64,000 nucleotides of DNA from NCBI GenBank assembly GCA_900315485.1, contig OMZI01000003.1:37226-101225 (forward strand). Reading direction: 5' to 3'. Made by a program: the position numbers and the translations under genes. Under the pieces are notes generated by a model, which made no database searches, was not told where the DNA came from, and was given only the letters and a program-made list of their open reading frames with translations. Source of the DNA: an uncultured Eubacteriales bacterium. GTDB lineage: Bacteria > Bacillota > Clostridia > Peptostreptococcales > Anaerovoracaceae. The first letter of the stretch is position 1. Every line of letters starts with the position of its first letter. Below are positions 9,031 to 16,928 of the stretch, in pieces.

Positions 9031-10185
9031 TTACGCCTGCTCATCTTCTTCCTCAGGAAGAATTACCTCTTTCCAGTACTTGTACTCGAAGTACCATATG
9101 GCGAATGTCAGGACGACCGAAACGGCGATGTTGATAACAGGCTGCCTGTAGAAAACGGCCATCAGTACCACGAATGCTGCGAGAGTTATGCCGAACCACC
9201 TGAATGACAGAAGCTCGCCGCAGTAACCCTTCGAAAAAGGCGCAAGCAGGAAGATGAACACATAGTACACTACGAACGACGCAGTTATGTATATCGTTTT
9301 GGGTATGAGAGCGACCTCAGGCTCGGGCATGAACTCGAGCGCCATCGTGAGGTTGCTCAGTGCAAATATTATGAATATGTGTATGATCATGAATGCGTTG
9401 CCGCTGATGGACATCTCGCGGTCGAGGATATGGTCATACAGGAACCCGTAGCTCATGAACAGTCCGACTACTATGAGGAACGCACAGAGCGAGAGATACA
9501 GCCTCATTGGGCCGAAATCTCCCCTGAAATATGTCGATATCGATATGATCATCTCGCCGAAGGTGAATACCACATACAGCATCACGCGCTCGGTGAGGTG
9601 AGGGAAGTCGACTGCGACGAGGTCGAGCTTCTTGCGCTGTATGATGGTCGCTGCTATTCCGATGACCATGGCCGCAGGCGTGACCGGCAGACCGGTAAAA
9701 CGGTAGACGATCATTCCGGCGATTATTGTCACGACCATGGAGACCATGACCCGGATGAAGAGCATCATGTTGGACTTCTCCCACGGGGTGCTGTATTCGG
9801 GACGCTTCATCTTGAGAAGATACTGGACTATCAGGTTTACAAGTATAAGCATCCACGCTGTGTTGTACCGATAGAATGAGCTCTGCCACTGAAGGCTCGT
9901 ACCATCAGCCATGTAGTACAGAAGGTACATGTTGATGAAAAGCCCGATGTACTCTGAGAACTCGTTGCTCCCGTACCTGTTGATGAACAGGGTGGTCATG
10001 TACCATATCTGGATCGTGATCAGAGTGCACAGCACATAGGTAAGGTACAGGGAAGGGTCGATAAAACCTCCGCTCAGGTGACCAACAAGTGAATTGTTCC
10101 TTCCTATCATATATACGAAGACAAGATCGTATATGAGCTCTATGTATTCTACTTTCTTCTCTTTCTGTTTAAGAAAATCCAGCAT
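9031..10185 (-). CDS. LtrA-like (low temperature requirement A) membrane protein
   Basis: ATG 10185 (384 aa) is chosen because AGGGG lies 8 nt upstream; longer in-frame starts (GTG 10215, ATG 10200) have no ribosome site. The N-terminal VEYIELIYDLVFVYMIGR and the central HLTERVMLYVVFTFGEMIIS are the two hallmark motifs of the LtrA family. About ten to twelve membrane spans are predicted by eye. LtrA was named from a Listeria cold-growth phenotype; its biochemical role is unknown. The gene is monocistronic, with its own promoter and terminator. Confidence 0.75.
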   Translation of the reverse strand: MLDFLKQKEKKVEYIELIYDLVFVYMIGRNNSLVGHLSGGFIDPSLYLTYVLCTLITIQIWYMTTLFINRYGSNEFSEYIGLFINMYLLYYMADGTSLQWQSSFYRYNTAWMLILVNLIVQYLLKMKRPEYSTPWEKSNMMLFIRVMVSMVVTIIAGMIVYRFTGLPVTPAAMVIGIAATIIQRKKLDLVAVDFPHLTERVMLYVVFTFGEMIISISTYFRGDFGPMRLYLSLCAFLIVVGLFMSYGFLYDHILDREMSISGNAFMIIHIFIIFALSNLTMALEFMPEPEVALIPKTIYITASFVVYYVFIFLLAPFSKGYCGELLSFRWFGITLAAFVVLMAVFYRQPVINIAVSVVLTFAIWYFEYKYWKEVILPEEEDEQA

Positions 10186-10259
10186 TTCGGTTCCCCTCAT
10201 TTTCTGACTTACCACAGCTTCAGGTCTTTGCCCGGAAGCTGCCGACTATCAACGCTTGA

Positions 10260-10288
10260 ATTATACCGAAGGGAGACATACAAAACAA
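10260..10288 (-). promoter_or_regulatory. Promoter of the LtrA-like gene
   Basis: On the - strand, TTGTTT (10283-10288) and TATAAT (10260-10265) have a 17-nt spacer. Confidence 0.6.
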
Positions 10289-10316
10289 CGATTAATGCGC
10301 ACCTCCGTCCGTGATG

Positions 10317-10325
10317 TGGTACAAT
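10317..10325 (+). promoter_or_regulatory. Extended -10 of the flavodoxin gene
   Basis: TGGTACAAT, 44 nt upstream of the flavodoxin ATG. Confidence 0.45.
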
Positions 10326-10368
10326 CATATAGAACGCGGAACACCGCAGCCACAGGAAGGAGGAGAGG

Positions 10369-10887
10369 ATGAGCAGAAATCTCGTCATCTACTATTCTAG
10401 ACGCGGCCAGAACTATTTTGGCGGCAATATCGTGGAAATAGAAAAGGGCAATGCCGAGCAGCTCGCTGAATATATAAGTGAGGCGACCGGAGCAGATGTA
10501 TTCGAAGTCCGCACCGTGAAGGACTATCCTGAAGACTACACAGAGTGTACGGAAGTCGCGCAGAAGGAACTAAAGATGAATGCGCGCCCTCAGCTGGAGG
10601 AGTATCTCGACACTGTCGATAAGTACGACAATATATTCGTCGTCGGTCCCTGCTGGTGGGGGACATATCCGATGGCGGTGTTCAGTCTTCTTGAGGAGAT
10701 CGACTTTACAGGAAAGAAGGTCCTGCCGGTCATGACACACGAAGGCTCCGGCATGGGCTCGGCAGAGCGCGATCTTAAGAAGATGTGCAGAGGCGCCAAA
10801 GTCAGAAGAGGGCTTGCCGTTCAGGGCAGCCAGGTCCCTTCATCCCGCGACAAAGTAGCCGCATGGGCAGTCAAAAATGCTAAATGA
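10369..10887 (+). CDS. Flavodoxin family protein
   Basis: This 172-residue protein is a stand-alone flavodoxin-fold protein. IYYSRRGQN near the N-terminus is the FMN phosphate-binding loop (T/S-x-x-G type), and GPCWWGTYPMAV is the 60s-type aromatic flavin loop. THEGSGMGSAERDLKKM is typical of the Clostridial flavodoxin / NAD(P)H oxidoreductase-like group. It should carry electrons through bound FMN in the cytoplasm; partners are not evident. A strong GGAGGAGAGG ribosome site precedes the ATG. Confidence 0.85.
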   Translation: MSRNLVIYYSRRGQNYFGGNIVEIEKGNAEQLAEYISEATGADVFEVRTVKDYPEDYTECTEVAQKELKMNARPQLEEYLDTVDKYDNIFVVGPCWWGTYPMAVFSLLEEIDFTGKKVLPVMTHEGSGMGSAERDLKKMCRGAKVRRGLAVQGSQVPSSRDKVAAWAVKNAK

Positions 10888-10966
10888 TGACAATGGGGAC
10901 GGTTCTGACGGTCATATTCTGACACTTATACCGTATCCGGTACATATACTTAAGGAGGTATAAACA

Positions 10967-12010
10967 ATGGGTCATATTTTCACATTAGTCATAATCGCAG
11001 TTGTGCTGTATCTGCTTCTGTCCAATATCAGGATAGTTCCGCAGGAGCACGCGTATATAATTGAAAGACTTGGTAAGTTCAAGACTGTATGGTATGCAGG
11101 CCTTCACCTCAAGATCCCTTTCATCGACAGGATCGTGAACAAGATCTCCCTCAAGGAGCAGGTATTCGACTTCCCGCCGCAGCCTGTTATCACCAAGGAT
11201 AATGTTTCGGTCAAAGTCGATTCCGTCGTATTCTCCAAGGTCTTCGACCCGCAGAAGTACACATACGGCGTAGAGAATCCTATCGCAGGTCTTCAGAATC
11301 TGTCAGCTACTACACTGAGAAGCATCATCGGCGGCATGGAGCTCGATACCACGCTCTCAAGCCGTGAGACGATCAATGCACAGATGGAAGCCATCCTCGA
11401 CGAGGCTACTGATCCGTGGGGCATCAAGGTCAACAGGGTAGAGCTCAAGAACATCGATCCGCCGCGCGAGATCGAGGAAGTAATGACCAAGCAGATGAGA
11501 GCTGAGCGTGAAAGACGTCAGACAGTCCTCGAGGCTCAGGCTCATCAGGAATCCGTAGTATCCAGGGCAGAGGGTGACAAGAAGGCCAAAGTCCTCGCAG
11601 CTGAAGCGGAGAGAGAAGCCAAGATCGCTCTTGCACAGGGTGAAGCTGAGTCCATCAGACTCGTCTACGAGGCTCAGGCAGACGGTCTCGAAAAGCTGAG
11701 AGAGGCTCACATCGATGAGAGCGTTCTGAGACTCAAGGGACTCGAAGCTCTGAGAGATGTTGCAGACGGAAGAGCTACCAAGATCTACATGCCTACAGAT
11801 ATAAGCAAAGTCGTTTCGACACTCGGCGTCGTATCCGAGTCGCTCGGCATCGGTGATTCCACACCTGTAGACAGGACCGAAAAGCCTAAGGCAGCACCTG
11901 CAGAAGACCCTTGCCTTCATGATGAGACAAGCAAAGAGGGTAAAGCGGCAGTTGCAACAGGCGACGACATCCGCAAAGATATCGAGAGCCGTCGCAAAGA
12001 CACGATATAA
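10967..12010 (+). CDS. SPFH/Band 7 membrane protein (paraslipin/QmcA type)
   Basis: This 347-residue protein has one N-terminal membrane segment (about residues 3-20), the stomatin-family sequence VPQEHAYIIERLGKFK, an SPFH domain to about residue 190, and a long Ala/Glu coiled coil (about 165-245). VKNIDPP-type and EAERQA-like repeats follow the paraslipin pattern. Such proteins form membrane-associated oligomeric scaffolds. Usual partners (NfeD proteins) are not adjacent. The C-terminal 60 residues are polar and probably disordered. The start follows AAGGAGG. Confidence 0.88.
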   Translation: MGHIFTLVIIAVVLYLLLSNIRIVPQEHAYIIERLGKFKTVWYAGLHLKIPFIDRIVNKISLKEQVFDFPPQPVITKDNVSVKVDSVVFSKVFDPQKYTYGVENPIAGLQNLSATTLRSIIGGMELDTTLSSRETINAQMEAILDEATDPWGIKVNRVELKNIDPPREIEEVMTKQMRAERERRQTVLEAQAHQESVVSRAEGDKKAKVLAAEAEREAKIALAQGEAESIRLVYEAQADGLEKLREAHIDESVLRLKGLEALRDVADGRATKIYMPTDISKVVSTLGVVSESLGIGDSTPVDRTEKPKAAPAEDPCLHDETSKEGKAAVATGDDIRKDIESRRKDTI

Positions 12011-12024
12011 TAAACATACAAAAA

Positions 12025-12122
12025 GCAGCCCTTATATATCGTAATGCGAGTATTCCGCAGAAATTGCCTTCAAAGTATTCTGCAATTTCGAGGACGCGAG
12101 CAGTGCGATATATAAGGGCTGC
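12025..12122 (+). repeat. Structured palindromic element, copy 2
   Basis: A perfect 17-bp outer stem (12025-12041 with 12106-12122) encloses left core GCGAGTATTCCGCAG (12046-12060), inner stem AAATTGC/GCAATTT (12061-12067, 12082-12088) and right core CGAGGACGCGAGC (12089-12101). It sits between convergent genes, preceded by AAAA and followed by TTCTT, so it could terminate the SPFH transcript. Confidence 0.85.
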
Positions 12123-12162
12123 TTCTTGATTTAAATAAGTTAGAAACTGCGATTCAAATTAG

Positions 12163-13128
12163 TTACATGCTGAGCACCTTGATGCTCTCGAGCAGGTCTT
12201 CTCTCGGTGTGCGCTTTGCCTCGAGTGCCTTGGCAAGATCGAAGTGTGCGACCTTTCCTGCATACTCGCCGATCGCTCTGAATGAGAATCCGTCTCTCAG
12301 AAGTTCTACAGCCTTTTCTCCTGCTTCTGTAGCTAACAGTCTGTCGCGTACGGAAGGGGAGCCGCCTCTCTGCAGATAGGAGAGGACTACCAGCTTGATA
12401 TCCTGTCCGGTCGATTCCTTTACGGCCTTGATTATTTCCTGTGAACTGATAGGGAAGCCTTCAGCTCTGATGATGATGCTGTGCAGCTTGCCGTTGACCA
12501 TGCCTTCCCTGATCTTATCAACTACCTCTTCAAGAGTCGTCTCAATCTCAGGGAGGAGAACTACCTCAGCACCGCCCGTGATGCCGGAGTAGAGTGCGAT
12601 GTCACCGCAGTTGCGGCCCATTACCTCGATAACGCAGCTTCTCTCATGGGAAGAGCTGGTGTCACGGACCTTGGATATAGCTTCGAGGACTGTGTTTACA
12701 GCTGTGTCGAATCCGATGGTGTAGTCTGTGTATGCGAGGTCGTTATCGATGGTTCCCGGAATACCGATGACTTTCATGCCGGTCTCTTCTTCGAGGAGCT
12801 TTGCTCCTGTGAGAGAACCGTTACCTCCGATGACAACAAGGCCTTCGATTCCGAGCTTCTTAAGATTCTCGTAAGCCTTCTGTCTGTTTTCCGGCTCCAT
12901 GAATCTGACACTTCTGGATGTCTGGATGATGGTACCGCCGCGGTGCAGGATGTCTGCTACCGAGCGTCTGCTCATCTTTTCGAATTCATTGTCAATAAGA
13001 CCTTCGTAGCCGCGGTGTACGGCAAAGACTTCCATGTCGTTGTAGATTCCGTATCTTACGACGGCTCTGATAGCCGCATTCATTCCCGGGGAGTCCCCGC
13101 CGCTTGTGAGTACTGCGATTCTTTTCAT
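12163..13128 (-). CDS. pfkA: 6-phosphofructokinase
   Basis: This 321-residue enzyme phosphorylates fructose 6-phosphate to the 1,6-bisphosphate in glycolysis. TSGGDSPGMNAAIR begins the ATP site, PGTIDNDLAYTDYTIGFDTA holds the catalytic Asp, and VEVMGRNCGDIAL binds the sugar phosphate. Gly at the E. coli 104 and 124 positions indicates ATP rather than pyrophosphate use. Oddly, the usual GGDGS motif is GGNGS, so the Mg-coordinating Asp103 equivalent is Asn (codon AAC). The gene has a good GGAGGG ribosome site and stands alone on the - strand, downstream of the flavodoxin-fold gene. Confidence 0.93.
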   Translation of the reverse strand: MKRIAVLTSGGDSPGMNAAIRAVVRYGIYNDMEVFAVHRGYEGLIDNEFEKMSRRSVADILHRGGTIIQTSRSVRFMEPENRQKAYENLKKLGIEGLVVIGGNGSLTGAKLLEEETGMKVIGIPGTIDNDLAYTDYTIGFDTAVNTVLEAISKVRDTSSSHERSCVIEVMGRNCGDIALYSGITGGAEVVLLPEIETTLEEVVDKIREGMVNGKLHSIIIRAEGFPISSQEIIKAVKESTGQDIKLVVLSYLQRGGSPSVRDRLLATEAGEKAVELLRDGFSFRAIGEYAGKVAHFDLAKALEAKRTPREDLLESIKVLSM

Positions 13129-13190
13129 TTCAGTCCCTCCTGGTATGCGGCATGCATTTAAGCATGCACTTTGTTGTGGTTTATAAGTGT

Positions 13191-13212
13191 GGCTGTTTTA
13201 GGCAAAACAGCC
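13191..13212. repeat. Perfect short hairpin upstream of pfkA
   Basis: GGCTGTTTT pairs with AAAACAGCC around a 4-nt loop. There is no T-tract beyond the stem in either direction, so it is not a standard terminator; it may lie in the pfkA leader. Confidence 0.4.
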
Positions 13213-13220
13213 GGTGTGTA

Positions 13221-13811
13221 TCAGTATCTTGTTGCAAGTATTTCCTGGATGACAGGCTCAAGAGCTCTTGCATCTACGCCGTTATAGTTATCCGCCGCTC
13301 TCTCATTGACCAGCAGATGAGTCTCTTCTCCGTATATCCTCTTTGAGTCTATGAGGAACTTGTCGAACTGCGGTCTGTCTATGAGCCTGAGCCTGCTCTG
13401 GTCGATCCTTCCGGGAAGGATATAGCGCGAGCAGAATTCAGGACCGCACCCGCTCCTTGCCATGACCTTGTTGAAATAGTCAGGGTTCTCAGGATCGCCG
13501 ATGCCGACTCCGCATATTATGATCTTCTTGCCGTCGAGGCCAAAATTGTGGTGGTTCTGCCACAGCATGTGAACATTGCTGATGACTGCATCCCTTATGG
13601 CGCCAACCCATATTATGTTGCGGTAAAGCGAGGTGTAGCCCAGCTGCTGCTTGTTGTAGGACATCGCATCAGCACCGAGCCTGTCGATGAGCCACTGAGT
13701 ATACTGATTTGAGCTGCCGTATCTGCTGTTTGCAACGATCAGTGTGTCCGGCCTTACATTCTCTTCGTTTTCCGCGCGCCTCTTATTCGCTGTCCTGTTC
13801 GGATTTCTCAT
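13221..13811 (-). CDS. Flavodoxin-fold domain protein
   Basis: This 196-residue protein has, after a basic N-terminal tail of about 20 residues, TLIVANSRYGSSNQYTQWL, a flavodoxin-type phosphate loop resembling the flavodoxin_5 / HemG group. NIIWVGAIRDAVISN and KKIIICGVGIGDPEN fit the later strands of the fold. Such proteins bind FMN; a protoporphyrinogen-oxidase role is known only for HemG and is not implied here because no haem genes are nearby. It is 14 nt downstream of the YcxB-like membrane gene and probably co-transcribed with it. Confidence 0.65.
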   Translation of the reverse strand: MRNPNRTANKRRAENEENVRPDTLIVANSRYGSSNQYTQWLIDRLGADAMSYNKQQLGYTSLYRNIIWVGAIRDAVISNVHMLWQNHHNFGLDGKKIIICGVGIGDPENPDYFNKVMARSGCGPEFCSRYILPGRIDQSRLRLIDRPQFDKFLIDSKRIYGEETHLLVNERAADNYNGVDARALEPVIQEILATRY

Positions 13812-13825
13812 TTACTCCCTCCGGA

Positions 13826-14443
13826 CTATTTCCTTAAATGCTCGGCTGTGAACTTCTCGCGAAGCTTGCCGTCACATTTTCTTACGTGCTTCTTATATGG
13901 CTGGAGCAGGTCGTCAAGATCATACTTATCGAAAGGTACGAGAGCATAGAACTCGGAAACCTTCTCCTCGGTCTCGTCCTTACGGGTCTGGATATTGATC
14001 GTCGCATCGCCCTCTATGAGGATGACGCCCGCTTCATCGTCTCTGTAGATCTTCTTTATGTCCTTATCGTGTATGTAATAAGTCCTGAGGGACATTCCCT
14101 TCTGATATATATAGTACACGGTATCGTCATCGGCCTCGAATCTGGCCATGTGAAAACCGTAGAAAGGCTGCTGTGAAGTCTTCTTGCCCTGCCTTGCGGT
14201 CAGATATCCGGCAAGTGCAGTGATCCAGATGCTCAGATGGAGGGGAAGCTGGCTCAGCTTAGTTGTGCCCTCCCTTACCTGAAGCATCACGAATACTATT
14301 ACGCAGAAGCCGACGGCAAGAACTATCCATGCGGCATTCCTGTACTTGATTGATGTCTTGTCTGCGTTGGACCATGCCTGCTTTCTTATGTTAAGGGTAC
14401 TGAGGTCACCCTGGTAAACGTCATTGTCAGGATTGAGTTTCAT
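13826..14443 (-). CDS. Two-span membrane protein with YcxB-like C-terminal domain
   Basis: This is a 205-residue protein. Two hydrophobic segments (about residues 38-56 and 69-84) are followed by a cytoplasmic domain with DDDTVYYIYQKG, IHDKDIKKIYRDDEAGVIL and a FYALVPFDKYDLDDL ending. This layout matches YcxB-like proteins and resembles the 19.0-19.8 kb gene of this window. No function is known. AAGGAG lies 9 nt before the ATG. It is the first gene of a probable two-gene unit with the flavodoxin-fold gene. Confidence 0.6.
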   Translation of the reverse strand: MKLNPDNDVYQGDLSTLNIRKQAWSNADKTSIKYRNAAWIVLAVGFCVIVFVMLQVREGTTKLSQLPLHLSIWITALAGYLTARQGKKTSQQPFYGFHMARFEADDDTVYYIYQKGMSLRTYYIHDKDIKKIYRDDEAGVILIEGDATINIQTRKDETEEKVSEFYALVPFDKYDLDDLLQPYKKHVRKCDGKLREKFTAEHLRK

Positions 14444-14714
14444 TTAAGTGAGCTCCTTATATAGATAAAACTGATTGAATGGACACATCCGGAAGATGCT
14501 CCCGCATGCATGCCATACAAAATGGATTTTACCATAAAAGAGATAATAAATCTCTCCTTTTGTGCAGATATATGTACAAAATACCGGCTGACGGAACGGT
14601 GTTGGTTTATGTCGAAAAGATGAGTACAGGTTGTTGCTGCTGCACAAATCCAGCTTTAAAGAATTGTGCTGATAAATAATTCACGCAATTTCGTCACAAA
14701 GCCTTCACATTATA
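14444..14714. other. Gene-poor divergent region between YcxB-like and TauE genes
   Basis: This AT-rich stretch holds a small hairpin (GAGAT/ATCTC near 14540-14555) and a possible Cys-rich peptide at 14620-14679. I found no terminator and no convincing promoter here other than the one at 14715. Confidence 0.4.
14620..14679 (+). CDS. Possible Cys-rich short peptide upstream of TauE permease
   Basis: A 19-codon frame reads MSTGCCCCTNPALKNCADK, with four consecutive Cys codons (TGT TGC TGC TGC) and a fifth further on. It precedes a sulfur-type permease, recalling the cysK leader peptide. Against it: the ribosome site is poor, the best promoter lies downstream at 14715, and no terminator follows. 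It could be chance. Confidence 0.3.
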   Translation: MSTGCCCCTNPALKNCADK

Positions 14715-14742
14715 TTGACTTTGTATTCAGAAATGCTATAAT
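14715..14742 (+). promoter_or_regulatory. Promoter of the TauE/SafE permease gene
   Basis: TTGACT and TATAAT are separated by 16 nt; the predicted 5' UTR is about 80 nt. Confidence 0.7.
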
Positions 14743-14831
14743 CAGGTATAACGTATTGTAAAGTCTAGTGTTATATAAGACTGTGCAGCACTTATCTCAT
14801 TATTAAGATTTGTTTTATGGGAGGTTTATTT

Positions 14832-15767
14832 ATGGGAATGTGGATTCTTAAAGGCATTTCACTTTTCGGTGTTATATTCATCGTAGTGCTCATGCTCAGA
14901 AAGCAGAAACAGATGGCAGGCAGCACAGAGAAAGACTCTGTTACAGGTCTGACTTTCAAGGAAACCTGGGATAAGGGTATGCAGCCGAAGAACCTTATTG
15001 CGACAATCATCATCGGTATTGTAGCTAACTTCTTCGACACACTCGGTATCGGATCATTCGCTCCGTCAACAACAATGTTCAAGCTGACCAAGTCCGTAGA
15101 CGACGTACTGATCCCTGGTACACTGAACGTAGGAGACACCGTACCTGTATGTATCGAGGCTTTCCTGTTCTTCGACTTCGTTCCGGACATGGATCTTCTC
15201 ACACTTGTATCCATGATCGTAGCTTCCATCGTTGGTGCCTACGTAATGGCTGGCATTGTATCCAAGTTCAACAGAAGAAAAGTTAGATACGCAATGTTCG
15301 TAGCTATGTTCATCCTCGCAACAGTAATGCTGATGAAATGGCTCGGAGTTGGCCCGTTCGGTGAGATCGGAACAGCTACAGGTCTGAGAGGCATCAAGCT
15401 GATCATCGCTATCGTTGTTAACTTCATCCTCGGCGGACTCATGTCCATCGGCGTTGGACTCTATGCACCGTGCATGGCTCTGTGCGTAATCCTCGGACTC
15501 GACACAGGCTGCGCATTCCCTGCTATGATGGGTTCCTGCGCATACCTGATGGCATTTGGTAACTCTCCAAAGTTCATCCAGGAAGGACGTTATGACCCTG
15601 TTGCTTGCTGGACACAGGCAATCGGCGGAGCTATAGGCGTATTCTGCGCATTCTTCATCGTAAAGAGTTTGGATCTGAGAACACTGACTCTCGTAGTAGT
15701 AATCGTCTGCTACCTCACATCACTTCTCTTCCTCCACGATGCTATCAAGAAGGGCGAGGCTGTTTAA
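14832..15767 (+). CDS. TauE/SafE family permease (first copy)
   Basis: I use ATG 14832 (311 aa): GGGAGG lies 7 nt upstream, whereas the in-frame ATG at 14817 overlaps that site. About eight membrane spans are visible in two halves. FFDTLGIGSFAPSTTMFKL and GIGLYAPCMAL-like VGLYAPCMALCVILGLD are typical of the TauE/SafE (sulfite, sulfonate or related anion export) superfamily. The substrate is unknown. A close paralogue lies at 32847-33752. The transcript ends at a strong terminator; the LysR gene downstream could regulate it. Confidence 0.85.
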   Translation: MGMWILKGISLFGVIFIVVLMLRKQKQMAGSTEKDSVTGLTFKETWDKGMQPKNLIATIIIGIVANFFDTLGIGSFAPSTTMFKLTKSVDDVLIPGTLNVGDTVPVCIEAFLFFDFVPDMDLLTLVSMIVASIVGAYVMAGIVSKFNRRKVRYAMFVAMFILATVMLMKWLGVGPFGEIGTATGLRGIKLIIAIVVNFILGGLMSIGVGLYAPCMALCVILGLDTGCAFPAMMGSCAYLMAFGNSPKFIQEGRYDPVACWTQAIGGAIGVFCAFFIVKSLDLRTLTLVVVIVCYLTSLLFLHDAIKKGEAV

Positions 15768-15809
15768 TCGGATGCACGTATGCATTGGATAACAGAATCT
15801 AATTAAAAG

Positions 15810-15846
15810 AATACTGGCGGGGCTATTACCCGCCGGTATTTTTTTC
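15810..15846 (+). terminator. Terminator of the TauE/SafE gene
   Basis: AATACTGGCGGG (15810-15821) pairs with CCCGCCGGTATT (15829-15840), followed by a T-run. Confidence 0.9.
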
Positions 15847-15853
15847 AAAAAGA

Positions 15854-15884
15854 TGTGTCAACAGGGACGGTCCTTTTTGACACA
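15854..15884 (+). repeat. REP-like short palindrome with GGGACGGTCC core
   Basis: TGTGTCAA (15854-15861) and TTGACACA (15877-15884) flank a loop containing GGGACGGTCC. The same sequence type (GACACA...GGACGGT) is dispersed in many Firmicutes genomes. Confidence 0.55.
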
Positions 15885-15920
15885 CTCGCTGACACATTAC
15901 ACAGAAAAAGAAGGTGCAAA

Positions 15921-16796
15921 ATGGATGTTCTCAAATGCAAAGCGTTCGTTTCTTCGGTAGATGAGGGAAGCTTCACCGCCGCAGGGAAGCTGATGGGCTA
16001 CACTCCGTCGGGCATCAGCCAGCTGGTATCCGCAATGGAGGCTGAGTTCGGTTTTTCACTGCTCACAAGAAAGAGCAACGGCGTTGTTCTCACGCGTGAG
16101 GGTGAGTCCATCTATCCTATCGCTGTGGAGTATATAGAGAAGGAAGCCGAGATATACAAGGCTGCCACTGAGCTCTCGGGCATGTACAAGGGCAATGTTA
16201 TGATCGCTACATTCGCCAGCATCGCCGCTCATACACTCCCGGGCATTATCAAGGCGTTCACCGACCTTCATCCGTCGATCAACATCCAGATCGAGGAGAC
16301 GACCAAGAACAGAATAGAGAAGATGGTCGCTTCAGGCAAAGCGGACCTCGCATTCTGCTCGAGACTTTCCAATCAGTCGTATGAGTGGATCCCGTTTGCA
16401 GAGGACCGTATGGTAGCTGTGCTGCCTAAGGATCATCCGCTGGCATCTGCAGATGCCTACCCTATAAAGAACTGCAAAAAGGAAGACATCATCATGCCGA
16501 GTGAAGGTGATGATGCAGATGTCAGGGAACTCTTCAAGAGGCACGGAATCGTTCCTAACATAAGGCTGACAACACTTGAGAATTATACAGCCATCAACAT
16601 GGTTGAGAAGGGTCTCGGCATTGCTGTCATGAACGACGGCATCACGAGATACTGGCAGACAGACACGGTCATGCTGCCGATAGATCCGCCTTCGAAGCTG
16701 GAACTCGGGATCACTCTTCCTGATCTTGAGAGCGCGGCACCTGCAGTCAAGGAGTTCGTGACATTCGCTGCAGAGCGCCTGCGTACACACATTTAG
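15921..16796 (+). CDS. LysR family transcriptional regulator
   Basis: ATG 15921 (291 aa) follows GAAGGTG; the longer frame from 15855 runs through the REP-like palindrome and is rejected. Residues about 1-60 form the LysR winged helix (CKAFVSSVDEGSFTAAGKLM, SGISQLVSAMEAEFG), and about 90-290 the effector-binding domain (LPGIIKAFTDLHPSINIQIEE, VEKGLGIAVMNDG). The effector is unknown. It lies directly after the TauE permease, on the same strand but behind a terminator; regulation of that permease is a guess. Confidence 0.9.
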   Translation: MDVLKCKAFVSSVDEGSFTAAGKLMGYTPSGISQLVSAMEAEFGFSLLTRKSNGVVLTREGESIYPIAVEYIEKEAEIYKAATELSGMYKGNVMIATFASIAAHTLPGIIKAFTDLHPSINIQIEETTKNRIEKMVASGKADLAFCSRLSNQSYEWIPFAEDRMVAVLPKDHPLASADAYPIKNCKKEDIIMPSEGDDADVRELFKRHGIVPNIRLTTLENYTAINMVEKGLGIAVMNDGITRYWQTDTVMLPIDPPSKLELGITLPDLESAAPAVKEFVTFAAERLRTHI

Positions 16797-16846
16797 AAAA
16801 CAAAGTGTCGCATGCGAAGCGACCTTCATAACCTCCGGTTTTGCTA

Positions 16847-16913
16847 TTCTGTGACTGTAAAGAAAAGCAGTCACGCAGGAGACTCGCTGAAGTCTCTTGC
16901 AGGGATAACAGAA
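16847..16913 (+). promoter_or_regulatory. Folded 5' UTR of the vWA gene (unassigned)
   Basis: GTGACTG/CAGTCAC (16851-16857, 16868-16874) and GAGACT/AGTCTC (16879-16884, 16891-16896) are hairpins enclosed by TTCTGT/ACAGAA (16847-16852, 16908-16913), immediately before the ribosome site. It matches no riboswitch class I know. Confidence 0.4.
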
Positions 16914-16928
16914 CAGGAGGTATTTATT

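Noticed and set aside
12025-12122. Interpretation of the five palindromic elements as ordinary IS or MITE copies
   Set aside because: Stems are unrelated in sequence between copies, I see no target duplication, and only the loop strands are shared.
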